A stretch of DNA of 64,000 nucleotides from Avena insularis (Eukaryota > Streptophyta > Magnoliopsida > Poales > Poaceae). The notes under the pieces are model-generated. The model saw only the letters and a program-made list of their open reading frames with translations. It was not told where the DNA came from and made no database searches. The DNA lies in the NCBI GenBank assembly GCA_023614405.1, contig CM042697.1, positions 469,756,792-469,820,791 of the forward strand, given 5' to 3'. Of this stretch, positions 25,301-35,528 are shown in pieces (within the stretch, counting starts at the first letter, position 1; each line of letters opens with the position of its first letter). The translations under genes and the position numbers were made by a program.

Positions 25301-26301
25301 TAGCATTCTTAATACTATATGTAGATGACATATTGTTGATTGGGAATGATGTAGACCTTCTTAATAGTGTCAAGGAATATTTGAATAATAGTTTTTCAAT
25401 GAAAGATCTTGGCGAAGCAGCTTACATATTAGGCATAAAGATTTATAGAGATAGATCGAGACGCCTAATATCATTGTCACAAAGTAGATATTTGGACAAA
25501 GTTCTAAAGAGGTTTGGAATGGAAGATAGCAAGAAAGGGTTCTTGCCCATATTGCCCAATACGACTTTGAGTAAAACTCAAAGTCCAGCAACGGCAGAAG
25601 ATAGAGAAAGGATGAGTAAGACTCCCTATGCCTCAACCATAGGATCTCTAATGTATGCCATGCTATGTACTAGACCCGACATTGCATATGCTGTTAGTTT
25701 AACTAGCAGATATCAAAGTGATCCAGGAGTGGATCATTGGACATCGGTCAAAAACATCCTTAAGTACTTGAGAAGAACTAAGGATATGGTTCTTTCTTAT
25801 GGAGGTGATGAACAGCTCGTTGTTAATGGTTACACCGATGCTAGTTGGAACACCGATCCAGACGATTCTAAATCTCAATCTGGATACGTATTTACTTTGA
25901 ATGGTGCATCAGTTAGCTGGAGGAGTGCAAAGCAAAGCGTTGTGGCGAGATCTTCAACTGAATCAGAATACATAGCTGCTTCAGAGGCTTCACAAGAAGC
26001 GATATGGATGAAGGAGTTCATTATAGAGCTCGGTGTGGTTCCAAGTGCGCTGGACCCAATGTCTATCTACTGTGATAACATGGGCGCCATAGCCAATGCG
26101 CAAGAACCAAGGTCAGACAAGAAGCTGAAGCACATCAAGCTATGTTTTCACGCTATTCGAGAACATGTCCAAGATGGTGACATAAAGTTTTGCAAAGTAC
26201 ACACAGATCTGAATGTGGCGGATCCGTTGACTAAACCTCTCCCGAGGGCAAAACATGACCAACACCAAACTGCCATGGGTGTTCGGTATATTACCATGTA
26301 A
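22326..26301 (+). pseudogene. Copia gag-pol polyprotein, disabled
   Basis: The first ATG of the frame is at 22326. In order: gag with a UBN2-like core (22350-22980), a basic stretch, the zinc knuckle CFYCKGEGHGKRNC (23073-23115), protease with FDTGS (about 23224), the His/Cys integrase head (MWHCRLGHIG, CEAC), the integrase core with TDDLSRYG, SDRGGEY and NGVSERRN (23880-24130), reverse transcriptase with YVDDILL (about 25320), and RNase H with DASWNT and STESEYIAAS (25840-25980). Lesions: a frame change near 24450 that ends the first frame at 24467, another frame change near 24890, and a TGA at 25201-25203 in the conserved block after KQAS. The protein cannot be made as one chain, so any new movement would need help from other copies. 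Confidence 0.93.
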
Positions 26302-26320
26302 TCTAGATTAGTTGACTCTA

Positions 26321-26335
26321 GTGCAAGTGGGAGAC
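26321..26335 (+). other. Polypurine tract before the 3' LTR
   Basis: GTGCAAGTGGGAGAC directly precedes the LTR start at 26336; the AAGTGGGAGA core is the usual plus-strand priming site of plant Copia elements. Confidence 0.85.
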
Positions 26336-28260
26336 TGTTGGAGATATGCCCTAGAGGCAAATAAATATAGTTATTATTATATCTTTGTGTTTATGATAAA
26401 TGTTTACATTCATGCTATAATAGTATTAACCAGGAAACATTAATACTTGTGTGATTTGTAAACTAAATTAGAGTCCCTAGTATAGCATCTTCATAATACT
26501 AGCTTGTTGGTTAATAAATGATTGTGATTTCCCTATCATGAACATTGAGATGTTATTAACAACAAGATCATATCGTTAGGAGAATGGTATGATGGACATA
26601 CTCCTATAGATAAGCGTAGCATAAAGATCAAGTCATTTTAATAGTTCAATTGCTATAAGCTTTCTGATACATAGTAACCTAATTCCTTCGACCATGAGAT
26701 CATGAATATCACCATCACCGGAAGGATGCTTTGATGACATCAAACACCACACCGTAACTGGATGGCTATAAAGGTGGCATTGAATGTTCGGAAAGTATGG
26801 GTTGAGACACATGGATCAAGAGTGGGATTTGTCCATCCATATGACGGATAGATATACTCTGGGCCCTCTCGGTGGAATGTCATCCAATTAGCTTGCAAGC
26901 ATGTGACTGGCTCACAAGGGATCACATATCACGGGAACGAGAAAAGAGTACTTATCGGTAACGAGGTTGAACTAGGTATGAAGAGATACCGACGATCAAA
27001 ACCTCAGATAAGTAAACTATCGTGAGACAAAGAGAAATTGGTATCGTATGTAAGTGGTTCATTCGATCGCAAAGTAATCGTAGAAATATGTGGGAGCCAT
27101 ATGAATTTCTAGATTCCTCTATTGGTTATTGTTCGGAGAAGTGTCTCGATCATGTCCGCATAATTCACGAACCGTAGGGAGACACACTTAAGGATTCGAT
27201 GTTGTTGAGTAGTTATGGAATGATGAGTAAGAGACCGAATGTTGTTCGGAGTCTCAGATGGGATCCGGGATATCACGTGGAGATCCGGAATGGTCCGGAG
27301 AATAAGATTCATATAAGGAAAGTCCTGTTTCGGAGTTGGAGAATGATTCTGGTGTTTTAATCGGGAATGTTCTAGAAGGGTCCGAAAGGTCCGGCACTCC
27401 GGAGGGGAAGGGTACATGAATGTGTCATAACAAGTTGGAATGGTTGCATCATGTACTAGGTATCATCTCTGAGCAAAACAAAGGGATAAATCAAATCCTA
27501 GCTTGAAAAGTCAAACGCCAATTTGAAAAGTCAAATGGCAAGTTTGCTTGATGGAGGGAGAGTAGAAAACCTACTTGGGGAGGAAGTCCTCCTCCCTCCA
27601 CTGCCGGCCAAGGAGGCCGACTTGGGGGAGGACTCCCTCCCCCTTGGCCGCGCCCTCCCACCTATAAAAGGAGGGGCAGGGGTGCCCCTCTAGATACACA
27701 CCTCTCTCCATCGAAACCCTAACCCTAGCCGCCGGCCTCCTGCAGCCGCCGCCGCCCTAGGGTTTGCCCTAGCCGCCGACTTGGGGCTCTCCCCTTGCCC
27801 TAGCCGCCGGCCTAGCCCTCTCTCCTTGGTGCCTCTAAACCCTAGATCGCCAAGGCCTCTCTCATAGTCCACCATACTCGCTCCGGCTTAAGGCGAAGCC
27901 CTGCGAGATCTCCCCTCTACTTTCGGTACCACGCCGTCGTGCTGCCGGAATCGCGAGGAGAGTGCTACAACCTCCGCTGCCTGCTGGAACAAGGGAGAGG
28001 AAGGTATTCATCGAGTACCGAACATGTGACCGACTGCGGGAGCGCTGCCGGAACGCAGCGCCGGAAGGATCGTCTACACGATCTTGAGATCAGCAAGAGT
28101 ACGACTACATCACCCACGAGAATCCGTTCTCGGTTAAACTTTGGAATCTTCGAGGGTGAGTTATTCTATCGACTCGTTGCTACAATCTAGTAGATAGATC
28201 TTGGCTTGTTTGTTTGTATGCGGTAGAAATTTTTTGTTTTTCATGCTACGAACCCCTACA
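26336..28260 (+). repeat. 3' LTR of the Copia element
   Basis: Same sequence as 19216-21133 with few differences, ending CCCCTACA and followed by the target duplication TAGCT. It has a few more bases than the 5' copy in the CCGCCG stretch near 27745 and near 27975 and 28050. Confidence 0.93.
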
Positions 28261-28265
28261 TAGCT

Positions 28266-29512
28266 AACCCACACCACCTCAGGCCCCACTGCAGATCCAT
28301 CAGTCATACCTGACCGATGCCGAGTTCCACGTCTCTCCGAATCATGAGCTCCAGCCCGGATCACATGCCTCTCGCCTCCTTGCTGACTAGACTTCGACTC
28401 TCCACTAGCTTACGTCGTAGCCTCTCCACCAGCTAGAGTAGAATCTTCCGCAGACTCCAAGTCCACCTTCAACATGACTCCATGGATGATCACTCCACCC
28501 GTGCCCCTGTTGACTTCAAGTTCTCCTGCGTACGCCGTCTTGTATCAACCCCGTGCCATCGCCATGTCGAACCATGCACCCCGCAGGCATGCGCCACGTG
28601 TTTTCACGCCCACAGAATACGGACACCATCAGCCCTCACACTCCTACGTCGTTGTCGTCGATTGTAACCGTCTTCTGTATCCGTCAGACAACTAGTCCGA
28701 CCCAGCCGAACATATGGACTGCAATCATGCTCCACCTCGCGCTTGGCCTAGCACCACAGCATTGATCGACGTCCTTTTGGTACATGATCTTCACGACGCA
28801 CTCCAGCACATCGTAACTCTGCCGCAGTATCCCGTATCGTGCCACGGCTACCATCTTGTACACAAACTGTGTACCGAGCAAGAAACAAAACGATCATCTC
28901 TTGTGCCTTTCACATACACGTGGTAAAGGATTGCAACCTGCAATGTTTTGAATCCGGTCTAAAATCACCATGCACTAGCACCATCCTCATCTTCACGTGC
29001 AACTCCAAAAGGCTTCTTAGCCAATCTTATTTTTATTGCTCCCGATGGAAAATACCACACGTTACTTAACCTGACGCCTTTTTTTCTTCTCCGTAACAAA
29101 TCTCCTTGCTACTTCTGATTCCTGATCGATCAGGACAAGAGACGAGCGCCCCTGGTAGTGGACTTGCCTGCTGGCCCAACTTAGCCTAGACCTCTGCTAC
29201 TCCGCAGCCCAGCCGTGTGCTGGTGCCTTGTTCCGCGACTGGACCCAGATCGATCGTTGCACCACGGCCGTACATCGCCTCCTCGTCTCCGCGATCGATC
29301 TGACGCGCTGCTCCACAGATTAATCTGCCACCGCCGCATGCACACGCGTATCCGAACCAATCTGACTGCTTTGTCGACGAAATTCCGATCCTTGCGATCA
29401 CGCCGAAGTACTCGCCGGAATAGCAGTCCGCGACTTCCGATCAACCGATCAAATTTCTCAACTCCTATAGATCAACAACCTAGCGCCCTCAACCTGTTGC
29501 TCTGAAACCATT
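28266..29512 (-). other. Internal DNA of the small LTR element, 5' part with primer site
   Basis: Non-coding on both strands as far as can be judged. The longest minus-strand frames (29181-29444) are arginine-rich and without motif. The primer site complement at 29497-29510 (TTGCTCTGAAACCA) is two bases from the LTR at 29513, which fixes the element's direction. Confidence 0.6.
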
Positions 29513-29926
29513 TATTACCGTCGTAGGCGCATAGTCGATCTACCGAGGACAAGCAATCACAGCAGAACACCAAGATTTGTTAACGCAATTCGGCGATCTC
29601 GTCTACATCTGCGGGGCATGACTACGGGCGCTCCTCCCCAGGTACTATCACGGTACCGTCGACGACAAGCCCGCCGAGGTGATACAGACACACCAGATCT
29701 ACAACGCCACGCCAGTCCGGCAGCCCCTGCCACGGGCGCCGGACCATCCTCGAAACTCGATCTTGTGTCTAAACCTACAACTTGCGTCCAGTCTATTTTG
29801 ACTACCCCGGGTGTCTTTATATATTAGGCCCAGGTTACAGAGTTCGACTCCAACACGTAACCTACCCGATAATTACAAGTCCAAGTGTAGCACAACTCGT
29901 ACACATATTCGACACATATCTCAACA
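29513..29926 (-). repeat. 5' LTR of the small LTR element
   Basis: 414 bp copy of 18313-18707. Its plus-strand left end has decayed from TGTTACCG to TATTACCG. The target duplication CAATT follows at 29927-29931. Confidence 0.88.
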
Positions 29927-29931
29927 CAATT

Positions 29932-30350
29932 TTCCGTGATGGTAATGGCCTTTATCTGGGTTCCTTGGCAATCGTCTTTCCAAGAGTATCGCATCCCGTG
30001 ACGCTTGAAACCCTTGCCTACCCCGAAGTTCTCGTTTTAGCTATGGATTTGTCACTATAAAGCCTTGTTATTGCTAGTGCCTGCAAACAACTAATTACGG
30101 ATTTGGCTGAAGGTACAAGAGGGACATATGTTTTGGTCATCAAGGAGATTAATGAGACTCGTTCAGGTTTTGCTCATATTTTGTTTGTCCACGAGGGAAG
30201 AAATTCAAATGTAGATGCTCATAACTTAGCTCATTTTGCTCTATCGCTAGGCCAGGGGCGTGCCATGTGTGGCTTGTTGAACCCGTGATAGTTAATTGAT
30301 TCCAGTAATTTTGGCCTTCAATTAATAAAGTGAGCAAGTTATCCTAAAAA
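29932..30350 (+). pseudogene. LINE ORF2 remnant, right part: RNase H end and poly(A) tail
   Basis: Continues the RNase H fold broken at 18312: an FRDGNGLYLGS-like block, then ETLAYPEVLVLAMDL, and near the end HEGRNSNVDAHNLAHFAL (30190-30243), the usual C-terminus of plant LINE RNase H. A stop, a short trailer with AATAAA (about 30323) and a short A run (30344-30350) complete a typical LINE 3' end. An in-frame TAA at 30058 and other changes make it inactive. Confidence 0.85.
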
Positions 30351-31905
30351 AATCTAGTGGTTCTCTGGCTTGGGTTGTGGAGCCCTCCGGGTCGCATGCA
30401 CGAGTGACCACGGAGGAAGAACTAGTCTCCTCGAAACAGGCATACACCCAGCTATATTAATATAGCAACCACGATTGATAACGCTGCTAGACCAGACAGC
30501 ACAACACCCAAAAGACAAAACAAAAATAAAATAAAAAAGAAACAAAGAGAAAACAAAGCCGACGATAGCGACTCGATGAAAACGAGAGTGACCCGTAACC
30601 GCTGCGCCCACCGGAGAATTACCACCCCTCTCCTAGCCTCTAAGCGTCACATATCAGACAACACCTCCAAAAAGGAAAGCGACGACGACGCTGCTGTTGC
30701 CCGGACGAGTCCTAGAGTTTCCCCTGATACGATAGTGGAGGTGGGGAAGAGATACACCCGACGCCCTTCAAGAAGGAAAGCGACACCCGCAGGCGTCACC
30801 ACGTCGGTGTCAAGACGACAAGGATTTCTCCCGACCCCTCAAAAAACCACACTCCCGGACGCTTCGAAGCTCCGCCAAGCTCACCGCCCACCAACACACG
30901 CCACCACGATCTTGTAGTCACCACCGCCGTCTCACCATGACCCACAAAGCGAGGCTGGAACGACCGAAAGGAAGAAACTTCAGCGAGGGTCGACGAACCA
31001 ATGACACGCGGGAGGGAACAACCTCCACCGCCGGAAGGCGATAGCCGACCGGATGTAGCAGCGGGGCAAACCAGACCCTCTCTGGTCCGGCCGAGCCCAA
31101 AGGACTCGTGAAGCCCCACTGCCACACTGCAGCAAGGGTGTCACCGTCGCAACTGACCCTAGCACTAGTCCCTACCTCACCGTCCGCCGGTGGATCCACT
31201 GCCACCACAGATCCCCGCCGCCAAGCAGCCGCGCTCTCGCCACCATGCTCATCCGGGAATACCGGTCCACCGCCAGTCTGAGGATCACCATCTGGGCCTG
31301 CAACGGCGAAGAGGGATGAACACAACGAACACGTCACCTCCGTGCTGCCCATGGACCACCCTAGACAGGATTAGACAGACGACCACCCGACCTAGGCCCG
31401 CCCGGCCCAGATCCGGTGCCCTGGCCGCGCCAAAGCCAGGAGGGACCGTCTGTCACCCGACCTGCGCGGTGCCCGAGGTCCCCGGGCGGGGCCCTGCAGC
31501 CAGATCGGGCCCAACGCCCAGATCGCCCGTGGAGGCCGCCACGGTGGCACCCGATGCCCGCCGTCGTGCCTGCTGGGCTGCCCGGCGACGCCGCTTGGAG
31601 GCTCCCGTCGCCGCCCCGTCCCTCAGCAGCCCGCTGCACCCAACATGGCGCGCCGCCGCCAGCAAGGTGCCCCGCGCACGCCGCCATCGCCGGGAGGAGG
31701 AAGGCCCGCCGCCACCGGCCCCGCGCGGGCTTTGCCCGGCGGTGCACGCCGACGGCGGCGGGGGAAGGAGGAGGAGGGGGGGCTGGAGGTGGGCGGCGCC
31801 GTCGACTCCGCCTGCTCAAGGGGGCCCGAGACCAGTCGCGCGAGGGACGCGAGAGGGCTCAGCAATGTCTAGTCCTAGTAGCAGCTACCTGGAAGGCAGG
31901 AAGAA
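30351..31905 (-). repeat. GC-rich unclassified repeat, probably a non-autonomous retroelement
   Basis: On the minus strand its end (about 30430-30530) reads as a T-rich trailer followed by ATATAGCTGGGTGTATGCC and TTTCG, a form common at the 3' ends of Triticeae LINE-related repeats. The rest is very GC-rich, with long but motif-free arginine/proline/alanine frames in several phases (for example 31190-31909 plus and 31361-31819 minus), a sign of composition and not of coding. No target duplication was found. Confidence 0.4.
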
Positions 31906-31924
31906 CTAGCCGAACTAAATTAAA

Positions 31925-33075
31925 ATTTGTCATATTGGATAACATTTGATATTTTCAAATAAAGAAGTTGACCATGAAAAAGAAAATCTAGCCAACTCAT
32001 ATGCAACTTGGTTTGCCTCCCTCGGACATCTCTTGCCGGTAACCTTTCCAATGTGTAAAACGATGTCCATACAATCAACAAAACTTGCAGCAGATTCAGT
32101 CCACCACTGTACTTGTCCAGTACACGCATTAATAACCTCCATCAAATCTACTTCAACGATCACATTAGTACATCTTATACTGCTCGCCAAAAACAATCCT
32201 CCCCTCATTCCTATAGCTTCAGACATCACGGCCAATGAGACATGGGGAAGATACTTACATGAAGCAGCAACAAGGTGGCCTTGGTAATCCCGAACGACCG
32301 TCCTGCACTAGAGCGAGAATTAGCATGAAATGAAGCGTCGACATTAACCTTCATATGCCAAGAAAGAGGTGGCTGCCATCTAGTTTTCAAAAACATTATT
32401 GATGGGCTTGATCGCTTTCGCAGAAGTAGCAGCTACATATAGAACGGACATTTTACATTGAAAAATAGGGGGACAGTTTCATTATGTGTGCGCATTCACC
32501 GAATCCACCGGAGATACCAGCAGGTAATCGAGATCAGCTCTTTGCATTGCGGTCATTCGACAGTTTGAACACCACTATCATGTTGACGGAGAAGAGTCTC
32601 CAACACAACCGAGCCAGATCTATCTTCATGGACAGCGTCAGTAATAGCATCACTAAGCCCTAGAGACCGCCACATGCCCCTAGCCGTTTGACACTGAAAG
32701 AGTAGATGTTTAATATCTTCTTGTTCTTGTAGACACATCAGAAGTACCCACATACTTGCTAATCGACATGTGGGTACTTCTTTTTTTTTCAGCTCAAAAA
32801 AAAGAAGTACCCACATGTCGATTAGCAAGTATGCATTTTAGCGGTAAGATTCCATGCAAAGCACGCCCACATAAAGATCTTTATTTTGCTATAGGTAACT
32901 TAAGGTGCCAAATATTTTTTCCAAACAAGATTAATGGCCGAAGCACTAACTGGCTAGACGATGGACCAAATTGGTGCCGCGATTGTAGATGGTACCCTGA
33001 CCGAACTGAATATCTACCATGCTTGGTATAACTCCAGGAGATAAAATCGTCAAAACCTTGGTTAAAAGTATTGTC
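31925..33075 (-). pseudogene. LINE ORF2 remnant on the minus strand
   Basis: Read from right to left: DDFISWSYTKHGRYSVRSGYHL (33055-32990) and IWHLKLPIAKIKIF (32910-32865) begin the zinc-binding domain; EQEDIKHLLFQCQTARGMWRSLGL (32730-32655) ends it; then RNase H parts, LIVEVDLMEVI-like and CPREANQVAYELARFSFSW (32030-31970), followed by a stop. Frame changes and a foldback insertion at 32751-32833 inactivate it. The 5' part has been lost or displaced by the solo LTR at 33076. Confidence 0.82.
32751..32833. repeat. Near-perfect 40-bp inverted repeat (foldback) inside the LINE
   Basis: The left arm starts CATACTTGCTAATCGACATG and the right arm is its reverse complement ending TAGCAAGTATG, joined through short T and A runs and CAGCT. 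A third, partial copy of GAAGTACCCACATA precedes it at 32741-32754. The arms match without visible mismatch, so the event is young compared with the LINE. Confidence 0.85.
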
Positions 33076-33963
33076 TGTTGGAATTTGGGCGTGGGCCTTG
33101 GCCCATAGCCTAATATAAATTCTGAAATTCTCTTGGTCCATTCATGCCTAGCAAGGGGTGACACCAAAGTTTAGTCCCACCTTGCTAGTTTAGAGGGAGT
33201 TGGACCAATATATATAGTGGAGTGTTTCACTACCTCCTAAAGAGAGTGAAGAGGAGTGGCATACACGCGCGCTCCTCCTCCTCCGCCGCCTGTCACGTAC
33301 ATGATTTGCGGAATTGTGCCGATCTTATCTTTTTGCTGCTCGGGAAAATTATTGTGCGAGTTATTTTTCTGTCAACCGTTTCCGGTTTTTCCCGACCGAC
33401 GCCTATATATAGACGGCCTTAGGCTAAAACCCTAATACGAGAAATACACATCTCTCTGCCTCCAGAACCTTGCGCCGCCGCTACACCTTCTCCATCCCCT
33501 CTTCCGGCGTGCACCGGACGACGGGACAAGAGGGCCTCCGGAACCACCGCCTCGTGAACTCAGACGGTGAGGGGCGATCAGGTTTTGGGGAGGCCGTCTG
33601 CGACTCTTGATGGCATCACGTCGACCGACCACTCCTTTCCCGACGAGGACTTCTTCCCGGACATCAAGAGCTCTACATCGACGCCATGGTCGACGACACG
33701 GTGTCAACCTCAACCCCAACCTGAACGCGAACCCGATTCCTTCTCCAGACTGCACGTAATCTGTTCCTATCTAGTTCAGTTTTACATTGCGATTTCTTGT
33801 ACTAGCTCTTGGAATAGATGTGATCTGTTTATTCTGGTTGAATATGATCTGTTCGTTTGTTCTGCTAGTATACATGATTAGATTAATTCTAGCACTTATA
33901 GTCATGATTTATTATTACTTATTTCGGATTAAATATTATGGTAATTTGCTTATATTTTCAACA
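33076..33963 (+). mobile_element. Solo LTR (888 bp) with TTGTC target duplication
   Basis: Starts TGTTGGAATTTGGGC and ends TTTTCAACA, flanked by TTGTC at 33071-33075 and 33964-33968. It contains a TATA box (CCTATATATAGACGG near 33402-33416) followed by AAACCCTAATACG, so the LTR promoter faces right. There is no internal region. It is a recombination remnant of a Copia-type element inserted next to or in the minus-strand LINE. Confidence 0.9.
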
Positions 33964-34047
33964 TTGTCGTAGTATTTGGTTTTGAAGTATTGTTGGATTT
34001 GTCCATAAACTTGATCAAAGTAATAAGAGGTTTAGTAATAACTATTA

Positions 34048-34673
34048 GAGCTCGTTTGGTTATGAAATGAAATGACATTGATCGCATCATTTTATTTGGC
34101 AATTCCACACAAATGACAGGACAACAAAAGGAATTATGGTTATGAATGAAATGAAAACCATGGAATATGCATACGAGTTCTGTAACCAATTCTGTGTAAG
34201 GATGACAATGGGCAAGGTATGAACATGGTAGAGCAATACCATACCCATACCCGTGTAGTCAATGGGTAGAAAATTTTACCCATACTTGTAACCACGAGGA
34301 TAAATCTTTACCCATGCCCATAACCAACTGGTACCCGCACCCGTTGGGTACCTGCACAAGTAGATCCAATAGTACACAAACTATTCCCAATTTTACATTA
34401 ATCAATATCATATTTGATAAAAAGAATAAGTATCTCTACTCAATAATAGGTAGACGAGTACATGACTATTATCGAAATTTAGATATCGCAATCTCATACT
34501 TGCCCCTTGGCTACTCGGCCGAATAGGTTGAAACTCTTATGTAAGTTTTACCCATGGGTAAAATTGTCATCCTTTATTTCGTGACAGCCAAACAGATTGA
34601 TTCTTGGAATCACAAATAAATTCCTAAATTCTAGTCCCAAGTCAGTCTCAAACGATGGGCGCCAAACAAGCTG
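34048..34673. mobile_element. Tourist-like MITE, itself interrupted
   Basis: Termini GAGCTCGTTTGGTTATG and GCGCCAAACAAGCTG are inverted repeats with few mismatches, and TTA flanks both ends (34045-34047, 34674-34676), the target size and sequence of PIF/Harbinger-type MITEs. Removing the inner element at 34197-34575 leaves about 240 bp, a usual Tourist length. No coding sequence. Confidence 0.65.
34197..34575. mobile_element. hAT-like MITE nested in the Tourist-like MITE
   Basis: Termini TAAGGATGACAATGGG and AAAATTGTCATCCTTT are inverted repeats. The flanks ATTCTGTG (34189-34196) and ATTTCGTG (34576-34583) agree in six of eight bases, as an aged 8-bp target duplication would. Inside are many ACCCATACCC-type words. 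Non-coding. Confidence 0.6.
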
Positions 34674-34679
34674 TTAAAA

Positions 34680-35528
34680 AAGCCAAAGTGCACTCGTTGG
34701 TGGAAGGAGTAGAGGTATGCTGTGGTACTTAACATCGTGTCAGTGGCCAAAAGAGACTCGACAATTTGACCTGAAAACTTGATGGACCTGCCGAGGAAAA
34801 AGACAAACGAGGAGGTTAACGAACTCTTGATGGTTTCCGAGAGAGCTGTGTGTGTTCTTCAGGGCAAAGAAAACAAACTAGCTTGCTCCGTCTGCCTCCT
34901 CGCGTCGGCTGACCCGACCGCTACACGCAGGACAGGATGGCCCGTTTGCCGGTACTAAAACGGGAGCCCGAGAGCGTTTCCACTCGGCTTCTTAATACGC
35001 AGATCTCATGGCGAATTTTTATTCGAACGCCGAAAATCAGTTCAGTCGCGTTTTCAGAATCCTGGTTCCGTCTGGATAGAGTCAATTTTGGTCCAGACGT
35101 TTCAGACCATTTCTGAATTGCTGGGAACACCCTGAAAACTTCGGACGAAACCAATTCGGCCAAAAAAAACAGACGGCGAGTAGACCTGCCCAATCAACGA
35201 CGGGAACCGAGTCATCGTCGTCCTTCCGCCTTGAAACCTCGCGGAGGACCGTCGGACATTAACTGCCCATCGTTTCGGCCACGCGTCGTCGTAATGCCAC
35301 GCATAGCCGCCTCCTCGGCTCCCGCGACAGACCGACGGGCAATTTCTTCCCGCCGTTTCCCTTTTCTCGTCCTCGACGCTACACCCATCCCACCCTCACC
35401 ACCCGCCTCGGACTATAAAAGCCGCACTCCTCGCCGGATCTCTTCACACTCTCTCACAGCTTCCCAGCTCTCCCAACTCCGGCGAACCTCAAACTTCGGC
35501 GAACTCCCCACACTTCCCCCACTTCCCC
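34680..35528. other. Intergenic, leader of the gene-like repeat
   Basis: No coding region is recognised. 35410-35450 has CTATAAAAGCC, a good TATA box, followed by a pyrimidine-rich stretch (CTTCACACTCTCTCACAG), so the degenerate gene-like sequence that follows once had a promoter here. Confidence 0.4.

Larger units (their letters stand above)
19216..28260 (+). mobile_element. Complete Copia retrotransposon (9.0 kb), coding region damaged
   Basis: Both LTRs (1918 and 1925 bp) are present, start TGTTGGAGATATGCC and end CCCCTACA, and are flanked by the perfect target duplication TAGCT at 19211-19215 and 28261-28265. A tRNA-Met primer site follows the left LTR at 21135 and a purine tract precedes the right LTR. 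The order gag, protease, integrase, reverse transcriptase, RNase H defines Ty1/Copia. The family is the same as that of the LTR at 129-1971. The LTRs look almost identical to each other, so insertion was recent relative to the other elements here, yet pol has frameshifts and a stop. Exact lineage (Angela, BARE, Maximus or another) was not decided. Confidence 0.95.
18313..29926 (-). mobile_element. Small non-autonomous LTR retrotransposon, split by a Copia element
   Basis: Two direct repeats (18313-18707 and 29513-29926) bound this element, and CAATT flanks it at 18308-18312 and 29927-29931. The orientation is minus: next to the right-hand LTR, 29497-29510 reads as the reverse complement of a tRNA-Met primer site (TGGTTTCAGAGCAA), and next to the left-hand LTR the minus strand gives the purine tract CCAAGGTGGAG. 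Without the Copia insertion (19216-28260 plus one TAGCT) the element is only about 2.56 kb, with about 1.75 kb of internal DNA that holds no pol or gag frame. It is therefore a non-autonomous element that must have used the enzymes of another retrotransposon, judging from the primer site probably a Copia type. Confidence 0.85.

Noticed and set aside
31190..31909. 239-codon plus-strand open frame and overlapping minus-strand frames
   Set aside because: All phases are open because the DNA is extremely GC-rich; composition is Arg/Pro/Ala-rich with no motif, and the region behaves as a repeat.
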